This document shows positions 7,282-14,489 of a stretch of DNA of 14,888 nucleotides, in pieces. This stretch comes from a bacterium HR27 (GTDB lineage: Bacteria; Chloroflexota; Chloroflexia; Thermomicrobiales; Thermomicrobiaceae): assembly GCA_002898975.1 (NCBI GenBank), contig BEID01000004.1:1-14888 (forward strand), written 5' to 3'. The notes below the pieces were generated by a model, which searched no databases, had not been told where the DNA came from, and was given only the letters and a program-made list of their open reading frames with translations. A program made the position numbers and the translations under genes. The first letter of the stretch is position 1. Each line of letters starts with the position of its first letter.

Positions 7282-7890
7282 TCACTTCCGGCGCGCGCGG
7301 AGAATGGCGTCGAACGCCTGGTTGATGAGGCTCGGGTCACCCGCTCGCACGGCGTCTTCGATGCCAGGCACCCCAGCCCGTCCAGGATTGGTCGGGGAGA
7401 CTGCAGGACGGCCTGCGAGCCACGGGCGTTCGGCCACGAGCGCCCGGAGCACCTTGTCCAGGTTGGCTGGGCGTCCCTCGTCGTCGAACTCGACCCGCGA
7501 GAGATCGAGCAGGCGATACGCCGCTTCGGGATCGACGATCCCGTGCCGTTGCGCCGCCAGCATCACCTCGTAGCGCAGCGTGCGCTCCTGCCGCTCGCGC
7601 TCCCATTCGAGCTGTGCCCGTTCCAGCTCGGCCAGCCTCCGCTGCAGCCGCTCGACCTCGCCGAGCTTCGATTCCTCCGCCTCGCGGACGACCTTCTCCA
7701 GTTCACGCAAGCGCTTGCGGTACTCCGCCGCCTCCGCGCGCAGCTTCCGCACGTATGCCGCATCGAACTGCTCGTCCTCTGCCTCCTGGGCAGCCTCTGA
7801 GCCAGCCTGCGCGGCCACAGGCTGTGGTCGCTCGGCCTCCGGGGCCGAACCAGCGTCGGGCACCTGTCCCTGCACCTGCTCGTCAGCCAT
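7282..7890 (-). CDS. Capsid scaffolding protein
   Basis: A 202-residue protein that should direct coat assembly into a procapsid and then leave. ATG 7890 overlaps the preceding stop by one base (TGATG); the frame extends upstream to 8115 but that region is covered by another gene. Residues 1-40 are acidic and disordered-looking (Ala/Glu/Gln/Pro). Residues about 45-110 are a strong coiled coil (YVRKLRAEAAEYRKRLRELEKVVREAEESKLGEVERLQRRLAELERAQLEWERE). The C-terminal third contains EVMLAAQRHGIVDPEAAYRLLDLSRVEFDDEGRPANLDKVLRALVAERPWLA, a segment typical of this family (also called DUF4355 / scaffolding). It is followed 14 bases later by the coat gene. Confidence 0.88.
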   Translation of the reverse strand: MADEQVQGQVPDAGSAPEAERPQPVAAQAGSEAAQEAEDEQFDAAYVRKLRAEAAEYRKRLRELEKVVREAEESKLGEVERLQRRLAELERAQLEWERERQERTLRYEVMLAAQRHGIVDPEAAYRLLDLSRVEFDDEGRPANLDKVLRALVAERPWLAGRPAVSPTNPGRAGVPGIEDAVRAGDPSLINQAFDAILRARRK

Positions 7891-8228
7891 CACACACCTG
7901 CCAATCGCTTCAGCGATTCCGGCGGCTCTTCGTCGAGTTCTCGGTAGAGACGGATCAGCTTGCGGGCAGCCTGGCGCTTGGCATCCGGCGGCGCATCGAC
8001 ACCCCCACGGGCTCCTGCCAGCACTGCCGCCGCAGCGTGCACCGCGTTCCGGTTCAGCCGCCGCCCCATGCTGCGCGGCTCGTAGACCGGGAGCTTGCAG
8101 TTCGCCTTCGTCCATTCACGTCGCGGGCCTTGGTTGAGGTTGATCAGCGATGCCTCGCAGAAATCGACCGCGTCCTCGTAGTCGGACTCCGAGATGCTGC
8201 TCCAGGCCCGGTTCGAGATCTCCGCCAT
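7890..8228 (-). CDS. Small conserved head-region protein
   Basis: A 112-residue protein. ATG 8228 is chosen because GGGGGAG lies just upstream; an in-frame start at 8246 lies in the terminator U-tract region and is less likely. Its core reads DAVDFCEASLINLN, KANCKLPVYEP, RLNRNAVHAAAAVLAGARGGVDAPPDAKRQAARKLIRLYRELDEEPPESLKRL. I recall this 'KLP..EP....NRNAVHAAAA.L.GARGGV.AP...K..AA..L..LY' pattern from small phage proteins and from domains attached to head proteases, but I cannot name a function. It is the first gene after the promoter-terminator leader and is coupled to the scaffold by a one-base overlap, so a role in head assembly is likely. Confidence 0.75.
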   Translation of the reverse strand: MAEISNRAWSSISESDYEDAVDFCEASLINLNQGPRREWTKANCKLPVYEPRSMGRRLNRNAVHAAAAVLAGARGGVDAPPDAKRQAARKLIRLYRELDEEPPESLKRLAGV

Positions 8229-8246
8229 GGCTCCCCCGCAGCACAC

Positions 8247-8286
8247 AAAAAAGCCGCCGGAAGGCCGTTTCGGCCGTTCCGGCGGC
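8247..8286 (-). terminator. Strong intrinsic terminator or attenuator hairpin
   Basis: On the minus strand the arms GCCGCCGGAA (8286-8277) and TTCCGGCGGC (8262-8253) pair fully. Five more G-C/C-G pairs lie inside with one bulged base, and the loop is about three bases. Six T residues (8252-8247) follow directly. The plus strand lacks a matching T-run, so it works in the minus direction only. The next gene starts 18 bases downstream. Confidence 0.9.
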
Positions 8287-8308
8287 AGCGTAGCCGCGCT
8301 CTACGAGC

Positions 8309-8337
8309 ATTTTAGCCGTGTTCGGGCGTGAGGTCAA
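8309..8337 (-). promoter_or_regulatory. Sigma-70-like promoter upstream of the capsid genes
   Basis: The minus strand reads TTGACC (8337-8332), a 17-base spacer, then TAAAAT (8314-8309). Each box has one mismatch to consensus and the spacing is ideal. The -10 box overlaps the TAA stop of the upstream 62-residue gene. Transcription would start near 8302, about 16 bases before the terminator hairpin. Part of the -35 match is within coding sequence, so chance is possible, but the combination is strong in such GC-rich DNA. Confidence 0.65.
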
Positions 8338-8500
8338 CCCCCTCTGCGATCGCGAGCATCACCAGCGACTCAAGCGCCGCACGCACCCCGTAATCGTCTC
8401 GCACCCGTAGATAGCGCAGCGCAGCCTGGTACGCTGCCCGGATCTCGTCCGGCGTGCGGGCGGTGAGGATCTGCTTGATCAGTTCGCCCCGAACGCTCAT
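8312..8500 (-). CDS. Small helical protein coupled to the MuF fusion gene
   Basis: A 62-residue protein starting at ATG 8500, which overlaps the stop of the MuF-metallopeptidase gene as ATGA. It reads as two or three helices (GELIKQILTARTPDEIRAAYQAALRYLRVRDDYGVRAALESLVMLAIAEGVDL). I do not recognise a family. There is no signal peptide or cysteine. Its tight coupling to the MuF fusion suggests a partner: an inhibitor or immunity protein for the C-terminal domain is one possibility, a head accessory protein is another. The coding sequence ends in a TAA that is part of the -10 box of the next promoter, and a terminator follows, so it is the last gene of the first transcription unit. Confidence 0.7.
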   Translation of the reverse strand: MSVRGELIKQILTARTPDEIRAAYQAALRYLRVRDDYGVRAALESLVMLAIAEGVDLTPEHG

Positions 8501-10197
8501 CCAGCGAATCCCATCTTCAGTAGGAAGAGCGACATGTCGATGTTCTTCCAGACGCGATCTCTCGTGCGCTCACCCGCGTTCGCATAGACGCGATCGAACT
8601 CGCGGCGGATCGCGAACTCCCTGGCACTGAGCTTGTAGTCGTACAAGAGGTTCAGGAACGGCTCCCAGTCCATGTTAAGCGCGCTCCGGATCTTGTCCAG
8701 CTCGTAGATGTAGAGGTTGTAGGGATGGTCGGCCTCGTGCCGCTTCGCGATGTCGTCCCACTCGGCGGGCAGCCCGAGCGCGCGCAGCACACGAGGGCGG
8801 AGAATTCGCTGCATCTGCTCGGCCATGCCCTCCTCGATCCCCTTGTACTGGGAGTAGGACTCGCCGACGCCCTCGCTCAGGACGTGCATCAGCTCGTGGA
8901 GGGTCGTCGCGAACAGCACCGGCTCGTCGTTCACCACGCGACGGGAGATGACCACGGTGCCGTTGCGGTGGTCGTACAGCCCGAGCCATCCCTCGCCCTC
9001 GCGAACGTCGAACCGCCCGCGCCAGGCGCGTACCTCCAGCGGATCGCGCCAGACCTGCGCCAACGCCCCTGCGATTCGGTCCGCCATATCGCGCGCTCGG
9101 AACCAGTCTGGGTCGCGCAAGCGCCGGGCGCGCGCCTCTTGCGCCATCTGCCGTGCGCGCTCGTAATCGATCGAGAGTGCGCCGCGCACGGTGTTGGCAA
9201 CGACCGATTTCCCCCACACGGGGTGATCGACGACGCGGTACAGGTTTTCGCGGCGCACGAGCCGCGCGCGATACGCCTCGACGAGCGTCTCGCTCCGGAG
9301 CACGCGCAGGCGCACGTCATACGGCTGCTTGCGTAGCCACTGCTCGCCCGTCTCCCACTGCTGCGCCTCGGCACTGGTCTCACGCGGTCGTTCCAGGCCG
9401 AGTTCTTTCCAGCTCCTCGTCACCGGCACGAGCGTGCACCGCCCGTTCGGGTGATCGTTGAGCACCCGGTCGATGGGGAACTCTCGCCCGTCCATCATCA
9501 GGCACCCAGCGCAGGTTCGGGTATTTTTCGCCGCCAGCCAGCGCCAGCCTTTCACGATGTCGGCGTTCTCGCGGAACAACTCGTGGTGCGCGTGGCGGTA
9601 CGCCCGCATCGTCTCAGTGCGGGCGATGCGGAGTGCTCGGGCGAGCGGGACACCGAGCGCCTGCTGGAGCAATTTCCGAGTGCGGCGTGGATTCCAGCCG
9701 AGCGCCACGCCGGTCACGAGCGCGGCCCGGGCCTCGTTCACCGCCGCCGGCGCCAGGCTGGCCAGGAGCTGGCCAACCGGCGAGTCTGGCTGCGTCGCCG
9801 CGATGGCCGCCTCGGTGGCCAGCCGGTTCAGGCTGGCGAACGAGAGCACCAGCCCAGGCCGCTGTTGTGCCACCGCTGCCTGTACGTGCTCGGCTGCCAG
9901 GCGTATCGCCTCGACCTGGGCCGCCGAGAGGCGACCGGCGACGGCGTCGCTATAGATGCGTACCTCGTTTTCGATCGCTGCCAACAGTGCCTGGTACCGC
10001 TCCTGCCGGTAGAGCCACGAGGGGGAGACCTCGACTCCGGCAGCCCGCGCCGCCTCGATCTCGGCCGCTAGGCGCTCGTACTGCTCCTGCAGCGTGCGGT
10101 ACGGTGCCTCGTACGCTGCGATGACGTCCTTGAGCACCCGTGCGTCGAGTTCCCGGATCTCGTTCTGGACCCGTTCGACGTGCTCGGTGATCGTCAC
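8497..10197 (-). CDS. MuF/SPP1 gp7-type minor head protein with C-terminal HExxH domain
   Basis: A 566-residue fusion starting at GTG 10197 (GTGA overlap with the endolysin stop). Residues 1-150 are helical. Residues about 150-330 form the MuF/gp7 head morphogenesis domain: RKLLQQALGVPLARALRIARTETMRAYRHA, then C229xxC232 in CAGCLMMDGREF, and H249...C254 in DHPNGRCTLVPV. These are the family's typical conserved residues. Such proteins sit inside the head near the portal and may be ejected with DNA. Ordinary gp7-like proteins end near residue 310-330. Here residues about 340-566 continue into a separate domain with HELMH at 434-438 and a Glu-rich helix 17-22 residues on (E455, E456, E460 in GIEEGMAEQ), the layout of gluzincin zinc peptidases. 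Fusions of MuF with C-terminal toxin domains are known in temperate phages; whether this domain is a toxin, a head-maturation protease or an ejected enzyme is unknown. Confidence 0.87.
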   Translation of the reverse strand: MTITEHVERVQNEIRELDARVLKDVIAAYEAPYRTLQEQYERLAAEIEAARAAGVEVSPSWLYRQERYQALLAAIENEVRIYSDAVAGRLSAAQVEAIRLAAEHVQAAVAQQRPGLVLSFASLNRLATEAAIAATQPDSPVGQLLASLAPAAVNEARAALVTGVALGWNPRRTRKLLQQALGVPLARALRIARTETMRAYRHAHHELFRENADIVKGWRWLAAKNTRTCAGCLMMDGREFPIDRVLNDHPNGRCTLVPVTRSWKELGLERPRETSAEAQQWETGEQWLRKQPYDVRLRVLRSETLVEAYRARLVRRENLYRVVDHPVWGKSVVANTVRGALSIDYERARQMAQEARARRLRDPDWFRARDMADRIAGALAQVWRDPLEVRAWRGRFDVREGEGWLGLYDHRNGTVVISRRVVNDEPVLFATTLHELMHVLSEGVGESYSQYKGIEEGMAEQMQRILRPRVLRALGLPAEWDDIAKRHEADHPYNLYIYELDKIRSALNMDWEPFLNLLYDYKLSAREFAIRREFDRVYANAGERTRDRVWKNIDMSLFLLKMGFAG

Positions 10198-11453
10198 GCC
10201 GTGAGCCCCCGCTCCCGTGCCCAGCGGGCTACCTGGGCGCCTTCATCGAGCGGTGCCACGTGCACGCGCCATGGCTCCGGCTCGTTCGGCGCGTATTTCA
10301 GGACGGCACGCTCGAAGACCTGGTACGTCGCTGCCCCGTACCCGAACTCGTCGCTCAAGGGCCAGCCGAGTATCCGCAGCGGCAGGGTCGGGTCGTTGTT
10401 TTCGAGCCGCCGCCACAGCGACAGAAACCCGTGCCCGAGTCGCCGCTTGAATGGGCCGATCTCGATGACCTCTCCCGCCGGCGCAGAGAGGCGCTGGCGG
10501 ACGCGCGCACGGAATCCCTCGAACCCCTGCGCGAGGAGTCTCCGCGGGCACTGCTTCCCGCTCCAGTGCTGGTGTGGCACGACCTGCTCCGGCGTGAGCC
10601 CGAAGGCCCGGCAGAGTGCCACCACCAGGCGCGCGCCGTGCTCCTGGGTGCGCTCCCAGTCCCCATCACGGTTCACGCAGAGTTCGAGCGCCACGCTGGT
10701 GCGGTTGCCCGGACCCTGGGCGCCGTCACCGGCGTGCCAGCCGTTCTCGGTGGTGGGGAGGAGCTGCACGATGCGCTGGTCGTCGACCACGAAGTGGAAG
10801 CTCACCCCCTCGGGGCCGCCCCCACTGTGCACGAAACGCTGGTGAGCGCGGGCATCCGCTCCTGGGTTCTCGTTCGCCGTCTCGTGGACGGTCACCCAGG
10901 CCACGCGCAGCGGGTATCCGGGCCGGTTGGCCGCACCACGGGGAACGAGCGCGATCTCCAGCGGTACCCCGGGTACCGGCTCCTCGGCATGTCGCTGCAT
11001 GAAGTCCAGAACGGCACGGATGTAACTCCCAGGCGCATTCCCGTCCGAGACGGGTGCCCAGAGCGGGATGATGGCCTCGACCGTATCTGCCCCTCGCTGT
11101 CGGTAGACGTAGCCCGGATCGACCAGCCGGCGGGCCAGGTCCCGGAACCCTTCGGTCCAGTTGGGGTACCGGACGAACTGGCCACGGCTCGGCACCTCGA
11201 CCGGCTCACCAGCGCCCGTGCGGCTCGTACGCGTCGCGCCGGGGTTGCGGAGATCGAACTGGGCGACCACGCCGACCGTGCCCAGTTTCGACTCGTGGTG
11301 GAACACCGCCAAGGCGAAGAGGGGATCGACCCCCTCACGGGCAACGGCCTGCCAGCAGGCAAGTGCCTCACCCGCTGCTGGTGAACCTGCGTCAGCGAGC
11401 AGGGTGGCGAACCGGCCGGGCGAGATCCGCGGGAGCGCACCCACAACGAGCAT
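10194..11453 (-). CDS. Endolysin: glucosaminidase-like + N-acetylmuramoyl-L-alanine amidase + C-terminal module
   Basis: A 419-residue cell-wall hydrolase. ATG 11453 is chosen because GGGGGAGAG lies just upstream and the portal ends 13 bases before; the frame extends to 11624 only as a shadow of the portal gene. Residues about 10-155 resemble a glucosaminidase/lysozyme-like domain with a likely catalytic Glu at E54 (AVFHHESKLGTVG). Residues about 183-310 are an Amidase_2/PGRP domain: H190 in VTVHET, SFHFVVDDQRIVQLLP, GWHAGD, and H294...K300-x-C302, with the same H-6-K-2-C spacing as T7 lysozyme zinc and catalytic residues. Residues about 333-402 (GHGFLSLWRR...ILGWPLSDEF...YQVFERAVLKYAPNEPEPW) resemble a repeat found in Chloroflexota extracellular proteins. 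There is no signal peptide, so a holin is needed. Lying between portal and MuF genes is unusual. Confidence 0.88.
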   Translation of the reverse strand: MLVVGALPRISPGRFATLLADAGSPAAGEALACWQAVAREGVDPLFALAVFHHESKLGTVGVVAQFDLRNPGATRTSRTGAGEPVEVPSRGQFVRYPNWTEGFRDLARRLVDPGYVYRQRGADTVEAIIPLWAPVSDGNAPGSYIRAVLDFMQRHAEEPVPGVPLEIALVPRGAANRPGYPLRVAWVTVHETANENPGADARAHQRFVHSGGGPEGVSFHFVVDDQRIVQLLPTTENGWHAGDGAQGPGNRTSVALELCVNRDGDWERTQEHGARLVVALCRAFGLTPEQVVPHQHWSGKQCPRRLLAQGFEGFRARVRQRLSAPAGEVIEIGPFKRRLGHGFLSLWRRLENNDPTLPLRILGWPLSDEFGYGAATYQVFERAVLKYAPNEPEPWRVHVAPLDEGAQVARWARERGLTA

Positions 11454-11466
11454 CGTCTCTCCCCCT

Positions 11467-12777
11467 TCAGTGCCCATGGTCGAACGCTTCGAGCAGTCGT
11501 TCGGCCACGTCGGCACTCGAATACTCACGCTTCTGCCGCTCGATCTCAGGGTCGAATCCCAGACGCTGCAGGATCGTGTCCTGGGAGACGCCCAGCTGCT
11601 GGAGCACCAGCCCGGTCTCGGCATCGGCGCGGAAATCGCTCGGGAGGAGCGGCGGCCAGTGGATGGTCACCGGCTGGTCTGCCCCGAACCCACCGAACTC
11701 CAGCAGGCGCTGGTTCAGCTGTTCGAGCAACGTGCCATAGGTCAGCCGCTTGGTCTGCGTCTTCTCCAGCAGCGGCTGGTAGAGAATCGCCAGTGCCACC
11801 CCCGATAGGCTCCCGAGGTTTTCGACTTTCCCCGTCGCGACCTCGGGAATCCGCGTGATCTCGTGCAAGGCCTCGCGTAGGCGCTGGTAGAGGGCGATCG
11901 AACTACCGAGATCGCTCTGCATCTCCAGGTTGCGCAGTTCGGCATGCTCGCTCGGGAGCACGATCGTCTCATCGATCCCCACATTGAGCTGCGCCGCAGT
12001 GAACCCACGCCCCCAGGTGCGCGGGTGAGCGTGGTAGCGCACGATCCGCAAGAGATTCGAGAGCAGGAAGTTGATCGCGTCGTTCAGGCGAATCACGTCT
12101 TCTTCGAGGTCGCTCACGCCCCAGAACGCGTGCGGGTTCGGCAGGTTCTGGGTGTTGGCGATCGGCGGCCACGGGTAGGGCCAGGTCTCTTCGGCGAGCG
12201 TTTCCCATGCGTGCGAGCCAGTGCGCGACCGCTGTGCCACAATCGCCCATCCGGCGCCATCCCGGCGGATGACCTCACGATAGACGTACGACCGTCCATC
12301 AGCGGGATCGACGAACGGGAACTGGATTCGGAACACCTCGACCGCATCGTAGTCGTCTGGCCGCGTCTGCACCCACACGGTCGCCGGGTCAAGGAGCACC
12401 AGCCGGGGAATCGGCTGCTCTCGGACGATTTTCACGAACACGTGCCCGGCGATCGCACCGGACAACGCCATCTGCTGGAGCAAGAGCAGCTTCCGGTTTT
12501 GCGCCCACACGCGCTCCAGCCAGGCCTCCGCCTCGGTCTCGTGAAGCTCGTCCAGCTCGAACCGCGGCTCGCTGCCGAAGAGGAACGCGACGCCCTTATC
12601 GACGACCACGCGCGCGAAGTTGACCACCACGTTGTCGTCTGGCTGGCCCGGCTTCACGCGCAGCTGGCGACGGTGGTCGCCGTGGTAAATCCGCCAGCGC
12701 CGCTCGATCGCCGCCGCGTGCGCGATCTCCGCATCGATACCCGACCGCAGTAGTGCATCCTCAACTAGGTTCTGCAC
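11467..12777 (-). CDS. Portal protein (SPP1 gp6-like)
   Basis: A 436-residue protein forming the dodecameric DNA gate at one capsid vertex and docking TerL during packaging. It starts at GTG 12777 behind GAGAGGGGG, 13 bases after the TerL stop. Family features include RWRIYHGDHRRQLRVKPGQPDDNVVVNFARVVVDKGVAFLFGSEP near the N-terminus, ALSGAIAGHVFVKIV and LLDPATVWVQTRPDDYDAVEVF in the middle, DLEEDVIRLNDAINFLLSNLLRIVRYHAHP, and EITRIPEVATGKVENLGSLSGVALAILYQPLLEKTQTKR. That last part is the helical stem and tunnel region of gp6-type portals. Its length is typical. No truncation or frameshift is seen. Confidence 0.92.
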   Translation of the reverse strand: MQNLVEDALLRSGIDAEIAHAAAIERRWRIYHGDHRRQLRVKPGQPDDNVVVNFARVVVDKGVAFLFGSEPRFELDELHETEAEAWLERVWAQNRKLLLLQQMALSGAIAGHVFVKIVREQPIPRLVLLDPATVWVQTRPDDYDAVEVFRIQFPFVDPADGRSYVYREVIRRDGAGWAIVAQRSRTGSHAWETLAEETWPYPWPPIANTQNLPNPHAFWGVSDLEEDVIRLNDAINFLLSNLLRIVRYHAHPRTWGRGFTAAQLNVGIDETIVLPSEHAELRNLEMQSDLGSSIALYQRLREALHEITRIPEVATGKVENLGSLSGVALAILYQPLLEKTQTKRLTYGTLLEQLNQRLLEFGGFGADQPVTIHWPPLLPSDFRADAETGLVLQQLGVSQDTILQRLGFDPEIERQKREYSSADVAERLLEAFDHGH

Positions 12778-12790
12778 CTGCCACCCCCTC

Positions 12791-14086
12791 TCAGCTCCAG
12801 AGCGACGGGCCGAGCTCGACGCTGGATCGAGGCCCAGCCGCCCAGCACGCCAGTGCCAGCGCCATCACGCAGTCCGTCGTCAGCTTCGCGTCGTCCCAGG
12901 CGTACGCCTGCAACTCGTCCACCAGCTCGCGAATGAACGGGAAGCGGAGCTCATGGCGCTCGATCACCAGCTGCAGATTGGTGATGAGATCGAGCTTCGT
13001 GCGGCTCGTGAACACGAGCCCCCGCGCGATATCACGCACCTCATCGAGCACCACGTCGCCGACGCCAGTCGCGTCGATGAGCGTCTGGTGGCACTGGTAC
13101 CGCTGATGCACCTCGCGGATCTTGGCCGCGACCGCTGGCCAGGGCGTGCGCTGGTACCGCTCGAACGCCACGAGCTGGTACGGACGCTCGGTCGCATCCA
13201 ACACGACGTGCACCGTCCAGTCCTCGTGCTTGGCGAGATCGACCCCTTGCACATAGCGCCTGCCTGGCCTGGGTGGGGAGGGTAGCTCGTACACGACTCC
13301 CTCGTACGCCGCCTGGATGTCCGCCCAGCGGAAGACCGCGGCATCGTCGTCCACGTACTGGCCCTCGACCTCCCGCATCCAGGCAGCCTGCGTCATCCGC
13401 TCGCGTAGTGCCTGGATGTAGGCGTGATCGACGTTCGGGTTTTCCCAGGTCGCTCCCTGCTGCGCATAGACCGTCGGATCACCCGCCAGCCCACGCTGGA
13501 GTTCACGGTAGACCAGGCCGCGTCGCGCCCGCGGCGTCGAGATGAGCACCAGCTGGCCGCCCACGTCCGCCAGCGTCATCCGGATCACCTCATCGATCAG
13601 CCGCTCGCTGAGATAGTCCGCCTCATCGGCGATCACCCGGTGGAACTTGTGCCCACGCAGGTAGATGCCCTCGCGTGCTGCCGTGCGAACCGTCAGCTCT
13701 GACCCGGTTTTGAGCCGCAGCGTGGGGAATGGCGTCATGCGCAGATCACGGACGAGCGCCCGCAGGAGTGGCTCGCGCTCGCACAGCTGGATGGCCACAT
13801 CGAACGAGAGGCGTGCCTGGTCGAGCGTGACGGAGACGATGCCCTGTCGTGAGCCCGGCCGGGTCACCGCGAACCAGAGCGCCTGTACCGCTGCCACCTC
13901 GCTCTTCCCCCACCGCCGTCCTGTGACCAGCACCTGCACGTTCCGCCACGGTGCGGTGAGCCAGCGTCGCTGCCCCTCGTGCGGTTGCCAACCCAGCCAG
14001 CGCCGGCAGAACGTGAGCGGGGAAGCCGCATCGCGCGCCGCCTGTGCCAGCACCGCGTCCAGCCGCTCATGCACCAGCGCTGGCAT
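12791..14086 (-). CDS. terL: Terminase large subunit (packaging ATPase and nuclease)
   Basis: A 431-residue motor protein that pumps DNA into the procapsid and cuts the concatemer. ATG 14086 is preferred to GTG 14092 because GGAGG lies six bases upstream of the ATG but abuts the GTG. ATPase domain: Walker A GRRWGKS (56-62), Walker B VIADEAD (151-157), coupling motif STPR (183-186). RNase H-like nuclease domain: D283 in GVDLAKHEDWT, D338 in TLIDATGVGD and D405 in TDCVMALALACWA as likely metal ligands. The order and spacing match the terminase large subunit family. It overlaps the upstream small gene by 20 bases. The enzyme looks intact. Confidence 0.95.
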   Translation of the reverse strand: MPALVHERLDAVLAQAARDAASPLTFCRRWLGWQPHEGQRRWLTAPWRNVQVLVTGRRWGKSEVAAVQALWFAVTRPGSRQGIVSVTLDQARLSFDVAIQLCEREPLLRALVRDLRMTPFPTLRLKTGSELTVRTAAREGIYLRGHKFHRVIADEADYLSERLIDEVIRMTLADVGGQLVLISTPRARRGLVYRELQRGLAGDPTVYAQQGATWENPNVDHAYIQALRERMTQAAWMREVEGQYVDDDAAVFRWADIQAAYEGVVYELPSPPRPGRRYVQGVDLAKHEDWTVHVVLDATERPYQLVAFERYQRTPWPAVAAKIREVHQRYQCHQTLIDATGVGDVVLDEVRDIARGLVFTSRTKLDLITNLQLVIERHELRFPFIRELVDELQAYAWDDAKLTTDCVMALALACWAAGPRSSVELGPSLWS

Positions 14087-14489
14087 CCTCACCCTCCGCA
14101 GCGCGCGCCAGGTACCGCGCCAGGATCTCGCCGATATCCACCTCGTGGCGCACCATGTCGAGCCCGAGCAGCTTCATCCGGGTCGTGATGAGCGAGACCA
14201 ACCGATCGATGGCCCAGCCCTTGCCTGCGGCCACGTTCGGCCACAACGCCGCAATCGCCGCATCGGTACGGATCAAGTCCTCGACGAGCCGCTCCTCGTA
14301 CGCTTGCCGCCGCCGCTCGGCCCATTCCTCCCGGATGGCGCGGACATCCTTCGCTGCCGTCGTGTGGCTCACACCGAGTTGGCGTCCAATGGCCACTGCC
14401 GAGATGCCGGGATTTGCCAGCATGAGTTCGGCAACACGCGTCCGACGTGCCTCGACTGCTCGTCTCCGGGCTTGCCGTTGGTTAGCCAT
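14067..14489 (-). CDS. Probable terminase small subunit (helix-turn-helix)
   Basis: A 140-residue basic protein. I choose ATG 14489, which has GAAGGG ten bases upstream; TTG 14507 would add six residues but has no ribosome binding site. Residues about 15-53 form a helix-turn-helix with RVAELMLANPGISAVAIGRQLGVSHTTAAKDVRAIRE, suited to binding the packaging site. A helical oligomerisation-like segment (about 60-115) and an acidic tail follow (EILARYLARAAEGEDASAGA). Directly preceding and overlapping terL by 20 bases is the standard slot for TerS. The DNA-binding domain alone could also fit a regulator, so the assignment rests on position. Confidence 0.78.
   Translation of the reverse strand: MANQRQARRRAVEARRTRVAELMLANPGISAVAIGRQLGVSHTTAAKDVRAIREEWAERRRQAYEERLVEDLIRTDAAIAALWPNVAAGKGWAIDRLVSLITTRMKLLGLDMVRHEVDIGEILARYLARAAEGEDASAGA

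Noticed and set aside
7891..8115. N-terminal extension of the scaffold protein
   Set aside because: It overlaps another gene completely, has Gly/Arg/Ala shadow composition, and ATG 7890 is coupled to the preceding stop.
10260..11384. Plus-strand frame of 374 codons
   Set aside because: Antisense to the endolysin, whose catalytic motifs show that the minus frame is the coding one.
11454..11624. N-terminal extension of the endolysin
   Set aside because: This part overlaps the portal gene, is Ser/Arg/Trp-rich and has no ribosome binding site; ATG 11453 has a strong one.
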